A stretch of DNA of 64,000 nt from Streptomyces cinerochromogenes (GCF_014648635.1 NZ_BMRM01000025.1:1-64000), one strand, 5' to 3'; shown: positions 1-9,660, counted from the first letter of the stretch. Numbers and translations are program-made. Notes: generated by a model from the letters alone, not told the origin.

Positions 1-61
1 CGACGTGGGCGTCCGCTCCCTCCAGGAACACGCGGAACACCTCACCGCAGCCCGCGACTAG
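1..61 (+). CDS. carB: Carbamoyl-phosphate synthase large subunit, C-terminal end (partial)
   Basis: Only the last 19 codons and the TAG stop are inside the window. The residues DVGVRSLQEHAEHLTAARD fit the extreme C-terminus of the MGS-like allosteric domain of CarB, the subunit that makes carbamoyl phosphate for pyrimidines and arginine. The identity rests mainly on context: carB lies directly before pyrD-pyrF in Streptomyces pyrimidine clusters, and a hairpin terminator and pyrD follow here. The fragment is too short for an independent family call. Confidence 0.7.
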   Translation, partial: DVGVRSLQEHAEHLTAARD

Positions 62-69
62 CAGCCCTT

Positions 70-99
70 GAGGGGGACACCGGAAACGGTGTCCCCCTC
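70..99 (+). terminator. Hairpin terminator after carB
   Basis: A 13-bp perfect stem (positions 70-82 with 87-99) closes on a GAAA tetraloop and is followed by CTTC rather than a U-run. This is the usual GC-rich Streptomyces form. It sits between the carB stop and the pyrD ribosome-binding site, so some readthrough into pyrD is likely, or pyrD has its own promoter inside carB. Confidence 0.7.
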
Positions 100-118
100 T
101 TCATGAGGACACAGGGAC

Positions 119-1221
<1,103 letters not shown>

Positions 1222-1225
<4 letters not shown>

Positions 1226-2067
1226 GCCCGTTGGAGCCCTTCGGCGCACGGCTGCGCCGCGCCATGGACGAGCGTGGCCCGCTGTGCGTCGGCATCGACC
1301 CGCACGCCTCCCTGCTCGCCGAGTGGGGCCTGGACGACGACGTCGCCGGCCTGGAGCGGTTCAGCCGCACGGTCGTCGAGGCCATGGCCGACCGGGTGGC
1401 CGTCCTGAAGCCGCAGAGCGCCTTCTTCGAGCGGTTCGGTTCGCGTGGCCTCGCCGTCCTGGAGAAGTCCGTGCAGGAGGCGCGGGAGGCCGGTGCGCTG
1501 GTCGTGATGGACGCCAAGCGCGGCGACATCGGCTCGACCATGGCCGCCTACGCCGAGGCGTTCCTGCACCCGGACGCCCCGCTGTTCTCCGACGCCCTGA
1601 CCGTCTCGCCGTACCTCGGCTACGGCTCGCTGAGCCCGGCCGTCGCGCTGGCCCGCCAGAGCGGCGCCGGCCTGTTCGTGCTGGCGCTGACCTCGAACCC
1701 GGAGGGCGGCGAGGTGCAGCACGCGGTCCGCGCCGACGGCCGGACCGTCGGGGCGACCATGCTGGCCCACCTGGCGGCCGAGAACGCGGGGGAGGAGCCG
1801 CTGGGCTCCTTCGGCGCCGTGGTCGGGGCCACGCTCGGCGACCTGTCGACCTACGACCTGGACATGGGCGGCCCGCTGCTCGCGCCCGGCATCGGCGCCC
1901 AGGGCGCGACGCCGGCCGACCTCCCCGGGGTCTTCGGGGCGGCCGTGCGCAACGTGGTGCCGAACGTCAGCCGGGGTGTTCTGCGTCACGGTCCCGACGT
2001 CAGCGCGCTGCGCGGGGCGGCCGAGCGGTTCGCCGCGGAGATCCGGGCGGCCGTCGCCGGCGTCTGA
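1222..2067 (+). CDS. pyrF: Orotidine 5'-phosphate decarboxylase
   Basis: PyrF converts OMP to UMP, the last step of de novo pyrimidine synthesis. The 281-residue protein is the longer PyrF form found in actinobacteria. CVGIDPH near residue 22 and the catalytic-loop motif DAKRGDIGST (about 96-105) hold the Asp-Lys-Asp charge network, and LKPQSAFFE gives the second lysine. The ATG overlaps the pyrD stop by four bases, so pyrD-pyrF form a coupled pair. A 30-bp palindrome terminates the operon 13 bp past the stop. Confidence 0.97.
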
Positions 2068-2080
2068 GCCCCGGCCGCGT

Positions 2081-2110
2081 GCCCGGCGCGCGGCCGGCCG
2101 CGCGCCGGGC
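2081..2110 (+). terminator. Terminator after pyrF (30-bp perfect palindrome)
   Basis: Positions 2081-2095 are the exact reverse complement of 2096-2110 (GCCCGGCGCGCGGCC and its complement). The transcript would fold into a very stable all-GC hairpin 13 bp downstream of the pyrF stop. No U-run follows. Confidence 0.65.
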
Positions 2111-2218
2111 CGGACGGGATCGCGCCGAGTTGAGAGTGAATACATCCTCAAATCGAGGGCAATTTGTCTTAAATGTCTGGCCTCACGGAGGCTGACCAGG
2201 ACTTTTCCGCTGTTCTCG

Positions 2219-2247
2219 CTGACTCTGGCGGACTTGCCCGCTAGTCT
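2219..2247 (+). promoter_or_regulatory. Candidate vegetative promoter for sIHF
   Basis: CTGACT (2219-2224), a 17-bp spacer and TAGTCT (2242-2247) resemble the SigHrdB consensus TTGAC-N17-TAGRRT. Transcription would begin near 2254, giving a leader of about 135 nt before the GTG start. Nothing else promoter-like in the pyrF-sIHF gap is as good. This is an inference from consensus matching only. Confidence 0.45.
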
Positions 2248-2254
2248 CCGAGCA

Positions 2255-2292
2255 GTGGGGGCACCTCCCGCGCCCCTCAAACAGTGGGGGAG
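2255..2292 (+). repeat. Dispersed Streptomyces hairpin repeat in the sIHF leader
   Basis: The segment contains GGGGGCACCTCCC followed after about 20 bases by GTGGGGGAGG. CCTCCC can pair with GGGAGG. The layout matches a small interspersed hairpin element I associate with Streptomyces genomes. A second copy is embedded in the ROK regulator gene at about 28124-28167. Here it lies in the predicted 5' leader of sIHF. It lies in the 320-bp pyrF-sIHF gap, which otherwise holds the pyrF terminator and a candidate promoter. Confidence 0.5.
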
Positions 2293-2388
2293 GACGGGCA
2301 GCGTGTTGCTCGTAGCTCCCCAGGTGTGGGGCGACTAGGTTCCTCACCGGTCCGTATCCGACAGTTCGACATCCGAGGTGACGTAGGC

Positions 2389-2712
2389 GTGGCTCTTCCG
2401 CCCCTTACCCCTGAACAGCGCGCAGCCGCGCTCGAAAAGGCCGCCGCGGCTCGCCGGGAGCGGGCCGAGGTCAAGAATCGACTCAAGCACTCCGGCGCCT
2501 CCCTGCACGAGGTCATCAAGCAGGGCCAGGAAAACGACGTCATCGGCAAGATGAAGGTCTCCGCGCTGCTGGAGTCCCTGCCGGGCGTGGGCAAGGTCCG
2601 CGCCAAGCAGATCATGGAGCGTCTGGGCATCTCCGAGAGCCGCCGCGTGCGCGGTCTCGGTTCCAACCAGATCGCCTCCCTGGAGCGTGAGTTCGGCAGC
2701 ACCGGCTCCTGA
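2389..2712 (+). CDS. sihf: Actinobacterial integration host factor (sIHF/mIHF family)
   Basis: This is the small actinobacterial nucleoid protein that binds and topologically constrains DNA; in Streptomyces it affects nucleoid condensation and sporulation. The 107-residue length matches the family. The N-terminal helix MALPPLTPEQRAAALEKAA is followed by the lid and then the helix-two-turn-helix core, where LLESLPGVGKVRAKQIMERL (about 66-85) contacts the backbone. The GTG at 2389 is chosen because GAGGTGA lies 8 nt upstream and the protein then begins with the family's usual residues. It is separated from gmk by two small hairpins and is not part of the pyr operon. Confidence 0.95.
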   Translation: MALPPLTPEQRAAALEKAAAARRERAEVKNRLKHSGASLHEVIKQGQENDVIGKMKVSALLESLPGVGKVRAKQIMERLGISESRRVRGLGSNQIASLEREFGSTGS

Positions 2713-2730
2713 GTCCGCCTCCCGGCGGAC
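2713..2730 (+). terminator. Short hairpin after sIHF
   Basis: GTCCGCC pairs with GGCGGAC around a TCCC loop, immediately after the sIHF stop. A second small CCCGGG-type inverted repeat follows. The stem is short (7 bp), so this may be only a weak terminator. Confidence 0.45.
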
Positions 2731-2773
2731 CCGGGAGTCCCGGGCACTCCGGGATTACTGGAATAATCGCTGC

Positions 2774-3331
2774 ATGAGTGAACGTCCGCGGCTGACCGTG
2801 CTCTCCGGCCCCTCGGGGGTCGGCAAGAGCACGGTCGTCGCCCATATGCGCAAGGAACACCCCGAGGTCTGGCTCTCGGTGTCGGCCACCACCCGCAAGC
2901 CGCGCCCCGGCGAGCAGCACGGAGTCCACTACTTCTTCGTCACCGACGAGGAGATGGACAAGCTGATCGCCAACGGCGAGCTGCTGGAGTGGGCCGAGTT
3001 CGCCGGCAACCGCTACGGCACGCCCCGCGCGGCCGTGCTGGAGCGGCTGGAGAAGGGCGAGCCCGTGCTGCTGGAGATCGACCTCCAGGGCGCCCGGCAG
3101 GTCCGCGAGTCCATGTCCGACGCCCAGCTGGTGTTCCTGGCTCCGCCCTCCTGGGAGGAGCTGGTGCGCAGGCTGACCGGCCGGGGGACCGAGCCGCCCG
3201 AGGTCATCGAGCGCCGCCTGGCGGCGGCGAAGACCGAGCTGGCGGCCGAGCCGGAGTTCGACGAGACCTTGGTCAACACCTCCGTCGAGGACGTGGCTCG
3301 CGAGCTGCTAGCCTTGATGGACGTTGTGTGA
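2774..3331 (+). CDS. gmk: Guanylate kinase
   Basis: Gmk phosphorylates GMP to GDP with ATP. The P-loop GPSGVGKS (about 12-19) and the GMP-binding run SATTRKPRPGEQHGVHYFFV (about 41-60) are intact, and the 185-residue length is normal. The ATG at 2774 starts the protein MSERPRLTVLSGPSG. No Shine-Dalgarno sequence is visible, but ATAATC lies only 5 nt upstream of the ATG, as expected for a -10 box of a leaderless transcript. Next downstream is rpoZ, the usual gmk-rpoZ pairing. Confidence 0.96.
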   Translation: MSERPRLTVLSGPSGVGKSTVVAHMRKEHPEVWLSVSATTRKPRPGEQHGVHYFFVTDEEMDKLIANGELLEWAEFAGNRYGTPRAAVLERLEKGEPVLLEIDLQGARQVRESMSDAQLVFLAPPSWEELVRRLTGRGTEPPEVIERRLAAAKTELAAEPEFDETLVNTSVEDVARELLALMDVV

Positions 3332-3350
3332 TCGTGACTGTGATCACGAT
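3331..3350 (+). promoter_or_regulatory. Small inverted repeat in the gmk-rpoZ gap
   Basis: ATCGTGA and TCACGAT form a 7-bp stem around CTGTGA, beginning inside the gmk stop codon and followed by a pyrimidine-rich stretch (TGTCTGATTCTTTT). It could be an attenuator/terminator between gmk and rpoZ or an operator. There is no further support. Confidence 0.35.
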
Positions 3351-3386
3351 TGTCTGATTCTTTTCCATTCCATCGGAAGGTAGAGC

Positions 3387-3659
3387 GTGTCCTCTTCCAT
3401 CACCGCGCCCGAGGGCATCATCAACCCGCCGATCGACGAGCTTCTTGAGGCGACCGACTCGAAGTACAGCCTCGTGATCTACGCGGCCAAGCGTGCCCGC
3501 CAGATCAACGCGTACTATTCGCAGCTCGGTGAGGGCCTCCTTGAGTACGTCGGTCCGCTCGTCGACACCCACGTCCACGAGAAGCCGCTCTCGATCGCCC
3601 TGCGCGAGATCAACGCCGGTCTGCTGACCTCCGAGGCCGTCGAGGGCCCGGCGCAGTAG
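3387..3659 (+). CDS. rpoZ: RNA polymerase omega subunit
   Basis: Omega helps assemble and stabilise the beta-prime subunit. The 90-residue protein has the omega fold motif NPPIDELLEATDSKYSLVIY (about 13-32) and AAKRARQINAYY. The GTG start is supported by GGAAGG six bases upstream. It lies between gmk and coaBC as in many actinobacteria. A 15-bp hairpin closes the unit. Confidence 0.97.
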   Translation: MSSSITAPEGIINPPIDELLEATDSKYSLVIYAAKRARQINAYYSQLGEGLLEYVGPLVDTHVHEKPLSIALREINAGLLTSEAVEGPAQ

Positions 3660-3696
3660 TACGCGCAGTACTACTGTCAGACTGAGATCGACTTAT

Positions 3697-3731
3697 CCAC
3701 AGGCCCGGCAGTCACCCTGCCGGGCCTGTGG
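3697..3731 (+). terminator. Strong terminator after rpoZ
   Basis: Fifteen consecutive base pairs (CCACAGGCCCGGCAG with its complement) close on a TCACC loop about 38 nt past the rpoZ stop. It separates the gmk-rpoZ unit from coaBC. Confidence 0.75.
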
Positions 3732-3742
3732 TGTGTCATGGA

Positions 3743-3765
3743 GTCGTACGTTTGCGTCGTACGTT
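3743..3765 (+). repeat. Direct repeat in the coaBC leader
   Basis: GTCGTACGTT occurs twice with a 13-bp period (3743-3752 and 3756-3765), about 20 bp before the coaBC start. Each copy has the palindromic core CGTACG. It may be a regulator site or chance. Confidence 0.35.
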
Positions 3766-3785
3766 GTCGAGTCCGGGGAGACACG

Positions 3786-4988
3786 GTGGACAAGCCGAGG
3801 GTCGTGCTGGGGGTCAGCGGTGGCATCGCCGCCTACAAGGCCTGTGAACTGCTGAGAAGGTTCACGGAGTCGGGCCACGACGTCCGCGTGGTGCCCACCG
3901 CCTCCGCGCTGCACTTCGTCGGCGCCGCCACCTGGTCGGCCCTGTCCGGCAACCCCGTCTCCACCGAGGTCTGGGACGACGTCCACCAGGTCCCGCACGT
4001 CCGCATCGGCCAGCACGCCGACCTCGTGGTGGTCGCCCCGGCCACCGCCGACATGCTCGCCAAGGCCGCCCACGGCCTCGCCGACGACCTGCTGACCAAC
4101 ACCCTCCTCACCGCCCGATGTCCCGTGGTCTTCGCCCCGGCCATGCACACCGAGATGTGGGAGCACCCGGCCACCCAGGACAACGTGGCCACGCTGCGCC
4201 GCCGCGGCGCCGTCGTCATCGAGCCCGCCGTCGGCCGCCTCACCGGCGTCGACACCGGCAAGGGCCGGCTGCCCGAGCCGGGGGAGATCTTCGAGGTGTG
4301 CCGCCGGGTGCTGGCCCGGGGCGTCACCGAGCCCGACCTCGCGGGCCGGCACGTCGTCGTCTCCGCCGGCGGCACCCGCGAGCCCCTCGACCCCGTCCGC
4401 TTCCTCGGCAACCGCTCCTCCGGCAAGCAGGGGTACGCCCTCGCCCGCACCGCCGCCGCCCGCGGCGCCCGGGTGACGCTGGTTTCGGCCAACGCGGGCC
4501 TGCCCGACCCGGCGGGCGTGGACGTCGTCCGGGTGGGCACCGCCGTGCAGCTGCGCGAGGCCGTCCTGAAGGCCGCCGCGGACGCCGACGCCGTGGTCAT
4601 GGCCGCCGCCGTCGCCGACTTCCGCCCGGCCGCGTACGCCGCCGGGAAGATCAAGAAGAAGGACGGCCAGGAGCCCGCCCCGATCGTCCTGGTGCGGAAT
4701 CCGGACATCCTCGCGGAGATCTCCGCCGACCGCGCCCGCCCCGGGCAGGTGATCGTCGGCTTCGCCGCCGAGACCGACGACGTCCTCGCCAACGGCCGCG
4801 CCAAGCTCGCCCGCAAGGGCTGCGACCTGCTCGTGGTCAACGAGGTGGGGGAGCGCAAGACCTTCGGCGCCGAGGAGAACGAGGCCGTCGTCCTGGGCGC
4901 CGACGGCAGCGAGACCCCGGTGCCGCACGGCCCCAAGGAAGCCCTCGCCGACACGGTCTGGGACCTGGTCGTGCGGCGACTGGGCTAA
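3786..4988 (+). CDS. coaBC: Bifunctional phosphopantothenoylcysteine decarboxylase / phosphopantothenate-cysteine ligase
   Basis: The N-terminal CoaC flavoprotein domain (about 1-185) decarboxylates phosphopantothenoylcysteine. The C-terminal CoaB domain (about 188-400) joins phosphopantothenate to cysteine with CTP, giving two steps of coenzyme A synthesis. CoaC signatures are VSGGIAAYK, VVVAPATADML and PAMHTEMW. CoaB signatures are SAGGTREPLDPVRFLGN and KIKKKDG, the lysine-rich segment of the active site. The GTG at 3786 with GGGGAG upstream gives 400 residues and the usual start MDKPRVVLGVSGG. An upstream in-frame ATG is possible but has no ribosome-binding site. Confidence 0.96.
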   Translation: MDKPRVVLGVSGGIAAYKACELLRRFTESGHDVRVVPTASALHFVGAATWSALSGNPVSTEVWDDVHQVPHVRIGQHADLVVVAPATADMLAKAAHGLADDLLTNTLLTARCPVVFAPAMHTEMWEHPATQDNVATLRRRGAVVIEPAVGRLTGVDTGKGRLPEPGEIFEVCRRVLARGVTEPDLAGRHVVVSAGGTREPLDPVRFLGNRSSGKQGYALARTAAARGARVTLVSANAGLPDPAGVDVVRVGTAVQLREAVLKAAADADAVVMAAAVADFRPAAYAAGKIKKKDGQEPAPIVLVRNPDILAEISADRARPGQVIVGFAAETDDVLANGRAKLARKGCDLLVVNEVGERKTFGAEENEAVVLGADGSETPVPHGPKEALADTVWDLVVRRLG

Positions 4989-5258
4989 GGTCCGCCAGGC
5001 GATCGGGCGAACTCCGCGCCGGGCCCACGCCAGGCTCGGGTCGGGCCCGCGCCACGCTCAAATCGGGCGTGGCGGCCCTGGCCAAGGCCGCTCGCCATTG
5101 TGCAGAATGCCCGTGCCGCAGGTCACAGCGTTCCCAAGTGGGGAGACAGTGGCCCGCCGACCGAGTGCGACCGATAAACTGTCACGGTCGGCGCCGGGCG
5201 CAGCCCCGCGTCGACCGCAAATGATCAGCCAGCAGCCGCTGCAACCACAGGGAGCGTT

Positions 5259-6467
5259 GTGTCCCGTCGCCTGTTCACCTCGGAGTCCGTGACCGAGGGT
5301 CACCCCGACAAGATCGCTGACCAGATCAGCGACACCATTCTCGACGCGCTCCTGCGCGAGGACCCGACCTCCCGGGTCGCCGTGGAGACGCTGATCACCA
5401 CCGGCCTGGTGCACGTGGCCGGCGAGGTCACGACCAAGGCCTACGCGGACATCGCGACCCTGGTCCGCAGCAAGATCCTGGAGATCGGCTACGACTCCTC
5501 GAAGAAGGGCTTCGACGGCGCCTCCTGCGGTGTGTCGGTGTCCATCGGCGCGCAGTCCCCGGACATCGCGCAGGGCGTGGACGCGGCCTACGAGGCCCGG
5601 GTCGAGGGCGACGACGACGAGCTGGACAAGCAGGGCGCGGGCGACCAGGGCCTGATGTTCGGCTACGCCTCCGACGAGACGCCGACCCTGATGCCGCTGC
5701 CGATCTTCCTCGCGCACCGGCTGTCCAAGCGCCTCTCCGAGGTCCGCAAGAACGGCACCATCCCCTACCTGCGCCCGGACGGCAAGACGCAGGTCACCAT
5801 CGAGTACGACGGCGACAAGGCCGTCCGCCTCGACACGGTGGTCGTCTCCTCGCAGCACGCCTCCGACATCGACCTGGAGTCGCTGCTCGCCCCCGACATC
5901 CGCGAGTTCGTCGTGGAGCCGGAGCTGAAGGCGCTGCTGGAGGAGGGCATCAAGCTGGAGACCGAGGGCTACCGGCTGCTGGTGAACCCGACCGGCCGTT
6001 TCGAGATCGGCGGCCCGATGGGCGACGCCGGCCTGACCGGCCGCAAGATCATCATCGACACCTACGGCGGCATGGCCCGCCACGGCGGCGGCGCCTTCTC
6101 CGGCAAGGACCCGTCCAAGGTCGACCGCTCGGCCGCGTACGCCATGCGCTGGGTGGCGAAGAACGTGGTCGCGGCGGGCCTGGCCTCCCGCTGCGAGGTC
6201 CAGGTCGCCTACGCGATCGGCAAGGCCGAGCCCGTCGGTCTGTTCGTGGAGACCTTCGGCACCGCCAAGGTCGACCACGAGAAGATCGAGAAGGCGATCG
6301 ACGAGGTCTTCGACCTCCGCCCGGCCGCGATCATCCGCGACCTCGACCTGCTCCGCCCGATCTACTCCCAGACGGCGGCCTACGGCCACTTCGGCCGCGA
6401 GCTGCCCGACTTCACCTGGGAGCGCACCGACCGCGTGGACGCCCTGCGCAAGGCCGCGGGCCTGTAA
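5259..6467 (+). CDS. metK: S-adenosylmethionine synthetase
   Basis: MetK makes AdoMet from methionine and ATP. The 402 residues carry GHPDKIADQISD (about 14-25), GDQGLMFGYASDE (about 128-140), the glycine-rich loop and the C-terminal phosphate loop GGGAFSGKDPSKVDRSAAY. It starts at GTG with GGGAG 5 nt upstream. The 270-bp leader region from coaBC contains a possible -10 box TAAACT (5175-5180) but no clear -35. I see no SAM riboswitch fold. A strong terminator follows, so metK appears monocistronic. Confidence 0.97.
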   Translation: MSRRLFTSESVTEGHPDKIADQISDTILDALLREDPTSRVAVETLITTGLVHVAGEVTTKAYADIATLVRSKILEIGYDSSKKGFDGASCGVSVSIGAQSPDIAQGVDAAYEARVEGDDDELDKQGAGDQGLMFGYASDETPTLMPLPIFLAHRLSKRLSEVRKNGTIPYLRPDGKTQVTIEYDGDKAVRLDTVVVSSQHASDIDLESLLAPDIREFVVEPELKALLEEGIKLETEGYRLLVNPTGRFEIGGPMGDAGLTGRKIIIDTYGGMARHGGGAFSGKDPSKVDRSAAYAMRWVAKNVVAAGLASRCEVQVAYAIGKAEPVGLFVETFGTAKVDHEKIEKAIDEVFDLRPAAIIRDLDLLRPIYSQTAAYGHFGRELPDFTWERTDRVDALRKAAGL

Positions 6468-6483
6468 CCCGGCCGACCGCTCG

Positions 6484-6518
6484 CGAGGCCCGGCCTCCCT
6501 TCGGGGGGCCGGGCCTCG
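6484..6518 (+). terminator. Terminator after metK
   Basis: A 12-bp outer stem (CGAGGCCCGGCC, 6484-6495, with 6507-6518) plus a CCC/GGG inner stem closes on a TTCG tetraloop, 16 nt beyond the metK stop. Confidence 0.8.
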
Positions 6519-6752
6519 GCGTGTTCCGGACCGGTCGGCGGGCGCCGGCCGGATGCGGCGCCGGGGACGGCCGGCCTCCCCGATCCCGGCCCCCGTCCCC
6601 TGCCCGTCCGCGACGGTGCTCCCGCCCGGATCGTCGACCTGCACGGACCCCTCCGTCCGATCCGGTCATGGCCGTGAGCCCAGGCGCGCACAGCCGGGGG
6701 CGGGGTCGGGCGCGCGGCGGCGTTGTCGGTGGCGTTTGGTAAGAATGCAAGC

Positions 6753-8912
6753 GTGAGCAGCGAGAACGGGGTTCCCGGAGCGGACGGGGGCGGCGGGGCC
6801 GAGGGGGCGCCGCCGGAGCAGCTCGCGCTCATCCGGGAGAGCGTGCGCCAGGCCAGGGCGCCGCGGGCCAAGCCCCGGACATGGCGGGGGGCCGCGCTCG
6901 CCGGGGAGCTGCCCGTCGCCCGGGTGCTGGTCGACAAGGGCGTGCTGCACCTCGACCGGTACTTCGACTACGCCGTGCCCGAGGAGCTGGACGCCGAGGC
7001 ACAGCCCGGCGTGCGCGTCCGGGTGCGGTTCGGGGCCGGGCGGCACCGGGTGCGCGAGGGACGACGCGAGGGCGGCGGGCTCATCGACGGCTTCCTGATC
7101 GAGCGGCGCGCCGAGTCCGACTACTCCGGACCGCTGGCCGCCCTCGCCCAGGTCGTGTCCCCGGAGCGGGTGCTGAGCGAGGAACTGCTCGGCCTCGCCC
7201 GGGCCGTCGCCGACCGGTACGCCGGCAGCCTCGCCGACGTGCTGCAGCTGGCCGTACCCCCGCGCAACGCCCGCGCCGAGCAACGCCCGTCCCCGGCGCC
7301 GCTGCCCCCGCCGAAGGCACCGGACACCGGCTCCTGGGCGCGGTACGAGCACGGGGGCGCCTTCCTCGACGCGCTGGCCTCCTCAGGGGCGCCCAGGGCC
7401 GTGTGGAACGCGCTGCCGGGGCCGCTGTGGAGCGAGGAGCTGGCCCGGGCCGTCGCCGCCACGCTCGCCTCCGGGCGCGGCGCCCTCGTCGTCGTACCGG
7501 ACGGGCGGGCCGCCGCGCGTGTGGACACCGCGCTGACCGCGCTGCTCGGTGCGGGCCGGCACGCGCTGCTCACGGCCGACGCCGGGCCCGAGAAGCGGTA
7601 CGCGCAGTGGCTGGCGGTGCGGCGCGGCTCCGTCCGGGCGGTCGTGGGGACCCGGGCGGCGATGTTCGCGCCCGTGCAGGAGCTGGGGCTCGTCGCGATC
7701 TGGGACGACGGGGACGACAACCACAGCGAGCAGCACGCCCCGCAGCCGCACGCCCGCGACGTCCTCCTGCTGCGCGCCGCGCAGGACAAGTGCGCCTTCC
7801 TGCTGGGGAGCCGGAGCTGCACCGTGGAGGCCGCCCAGCTCGTCGAGAGCGGCTGGGCCCGGCCGCTGGTCGCCGGACGGGACCAGGTACGGCTCAGCGC
7901 GCCCCTCGTCCGGACGGTCGGGGACCAGGACCTCGCGCGCGACGAGGCCGCCCGCGCCGCCCGGCTGCCCACCCTCGCCTGGCAGGCGGCCCGGGAGGGA
8001 CTGCGGCACGGACCCGTGCTGGTGCAGGTGCCCCGGCGGGGTTACGTGCCCCGCATGGCCTGCGCGCAGTGCCGGGCACCCGCTCGCTGCCGGCACTGCG
8101 CCGGTCCGCTCCAGGGACAGGACGCCGGCGTGCTGCGGTGCGGCTGGTGCGGACGCGAGGAGGGCGCCTGGCACTGCCCGGAGTGCGGCGGCTTCCGGCT
8201 CCGCGCGCAGATCGTGGGCGCCCGCCGCACCGCCGAGGAACTGGGCCGGGCCTTCCCCGCCGTACCGGTGCGCACCTCCGGGCGCGAGCACGTGCTGGAC
8301 ACCGTGCCCGACACTCCCGCGCTGGTCGTCAGCACCCCGGGCGCCGAACCCGTCGCCGAGGGCGGCTACGCGGCGGCCCTGCTGCTGGACGGCTGGGCCA
8401 TGCTCGGGCGGCCCGACCTGCGGGCCGGTGAGGACGCCCTGCGCCGGTGGATCGCGGCCGGAGCGCTGGTGCGGCCCCAGGGCGAGGGCGGCACGGTGGT
8501 CGTGGTGGCCGAGCCGACCCTGCGGCCCGTGCAGGCGCTGGTGCGCTGGGACCCGGTCGGGCATGCCGTGCGGGAGCTGGCCGAGCGGGCCGAGCTGGGT
8601 TTCCCGCCGGTGTCCCGGATGGCGGCCGTGTCCGGGCCGCCCGAGGCCGTCGGCGAGTTCCTGGCGGCCGTCGAGCTGCCGCCGGACGCCGAGGTGCTCG
8701 GGCCGGTACCGCTGCCGCCCGCGCCGCCCGGCCGGCCGCGCAGACCCGGCGCACCGCCACCCGGCGAGCACTGGGACCGGGCCCTGGTCCGCGTACCCCC
8801 GGGCCGGGGAGCCGCGCTGGCCGCCGCCCTCAAGACCGCCCAGGCCGCGCGCATGGCCCGGGGCGGCGCGGAGGCGGTACGGGTGCGGATCGACCCACCG
8901 GACATCGGCTGA
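6753..8912 (+). CDS. priA: PriA-like primosomal protein N' without helicase motifs
   Basis: The 719-residue protein keeps the PriA frame. It has an N-terminal 3'-DNA-binding-like domain (ARVLVDKGVLHLDRYFDYAVPEEL) and the zinc-binding insert with four CxxC pairs between CAQCRAPARCRHC and CPECGG (about 450-490). The ATPase signatures are missing. The Walker A position reads ALPGPLWSEELA and the DEEH-like box reads IWDDGDDNHSE, so helicase activity is unlikely. Loss of these motifs is known for actinobacterial PriA. The GTG at 6753 is preferred; TAAGAA about 8 nt upstream could be a leaderless -10 box. The role is presumably replication restart or primosome scaffolding. Confidence 0.9.
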   Translation: MSSENGVPGADGGGGAEGAPPEQLALIRESVRQARAPRAKPRTWRGAALAGELPVARVLVDKGVLHLDRYFDYAVPEELDAEAQPGVRVRVRFGAGRHRVREGRREGGGLIDGFLIERRAESDYSGPLAALAQVVSPERVLSEELLGLARAVADRYAGSLADVLQLAVPPRNARAEQRPSPAPLPPPKAPDTGSWARYEHGGAFLDALASSGAPRAVWNALPGPLWSEELARAVAATLASGRGALVVVPDGRAAARVDTALTALLGAGRHALLTADAGPEKRYAQWLAVRRGSVRAVVGTRAAMFAPVQELGLVAIWDDGDDNHSEQHAPQPHARDVLLLRAAQDKCAFLLGSRSCTVEAAQLVESGWARPLVAGRDQVRLSAPLVRTVGDQDLARDEAARAARLPTLAWQAAREGLRHGPVLVQVPRRGYVPRMACAQCRAPARCRHCAGPLQGQDAGVLRCGWCGREEGAWHCPECGGFRLRAQIVGARRTAEELGRAFPAVPVRTSGREHVLDTVPDTPALVVSTPGAEPVAEGGYAAALLLDGWAMLGRPDLRAGEDALRRWIAAGALVRPQGEGGTVVVVAEPTLRPVQALVRWDPVGHAVRELAERAELGFPPVSRMAAVSGPPEAVGEFLAAVELPPDAEVLGPVPLPPAPPGRPRRPGAPPPGEHWDRALVRVPPGRGAALAAALKTAQAARMARGGAEAVRVRIDPPDIG

Positions 8913-8985
8913 CGCGGGGAGAGGCCCGCGGGCAGGTCGCGAGGACAGGGACGGACGGGCAGGAGCGGACGGTCCGCGCACGCGG

Positions 8986-9016
8986 CTGCCCTCCCGGGGA
9001 CGGGCCGGGAGGGCAG
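8986..9016. terminator. Bidirectional terminator between convergent priA and the HTH gene
   Basis: CTGCCCTCCCGG (8986-8997) pairs with CCGGGAGGGCAG (9005-9016) over a 7-nt loop, in the gap between two genes that converge. Confidence 0.7.
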
Positions 9017-9070
9017 GGACGGGAAGGGGCGGGTGACGAGGCGTGCGGGACGGGAACGGCGACGGGGGAG

Positions 9071-9604
9071 TCAGCCGTTGCGCGGGCCGGGGAAGGCCGT
9101 CGGGCGGGCGTCGTCGCGCAGTGTCGGGCTGCCCGCGGTCGGCTGGGTCGGCATGGAGCGGGCCGCGGGGACGGTGGGCAGGCCCGTGGTCACGTTGAGC
9201 GTGCGGGTGCCGGACGGCTCCGGCGACCGCTCCGCCTCGGCCGCCGCCTGGGCCGCGGCGCGGCGCGCGCCGTAGCGTCGGTGCACCGCCTGCTTGGTCA
9301 CCCCGAGCGCCGAGCCCACCGCGTCCCAGGAGAAGCCGAGCGAGCGGTCGAAGTCCACGGCGGCCGTGACCAGGGTTTCGACACTGTCCCGGAGTTCCTG
9401 GGCGAGGCGGACCGTCGGGGCGGGAGCGCGTCCGTAGACGACGAAGCCCGTGGACGGGCCGGTGCGGCGCGGGCGGTAGACGTTGCCCAACTGGGCGGTG
9501 AGCGTGCGCAGCGCGTCCACCTGCCGGCGGACCCGCTCGATGTCCCGCACCAGCAAGTGCAGGCTGGCCCGGGCCTGGGCGTCGTGGGTTGCATGGTCGG
9601 CCAT
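9071..9604 (-). CDS. Small helix-turn-helix protein of unknown role
   Basis: The 177-residue protein has a predicted coiled segment near the N-terminus (LHLLVRDIERVRRQVDALRTL, about residues 14-34) and a clear helix-turn-helix, FSWDAVGSALGVTKQAVHRR, about residues 94-113. The tail (about 140-177) is proline- and threonine-rich and probably disordered. The ATG at 9604 is chosen because GAGAGGC lies nine bases upstream on the coding strand. It is divergent from fmt, and a perfect inverted repeat lies 57 bp upstream of its start (9661-9681), so self-regulation is plausible. I do not recognise a named family beyond the HTH. Confidence 0.8.
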   Translation of the reverse strand: MADHATHDAQARASLHLLVRDIERVRRQVDALRTLTAQLGNVYRPRRTGPSTGFVVYGRAPAPTVRLAQELRDSVETLVTAAVDFDRSLGFSWDAVGSALGVTKQAVHRRYGARRAAAQAAAEAERSPEPSGTRTLNVTTGLPTVPAARSMPTQPTAGSPTLRDDARPTAFPGPRNG

Positions 9605-9660
9605 GAACAAGCCTCTCGAACCGGCGTTGAAAGGAATTGGGCCGCGACAGCAGCCCGATG

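Noticed and set aside
4989..5258. SAM riboswitch upstream of metK
   Set aside because: None of the conserved SAM aptamer blocks can be seen; only a possible -10 box is present.
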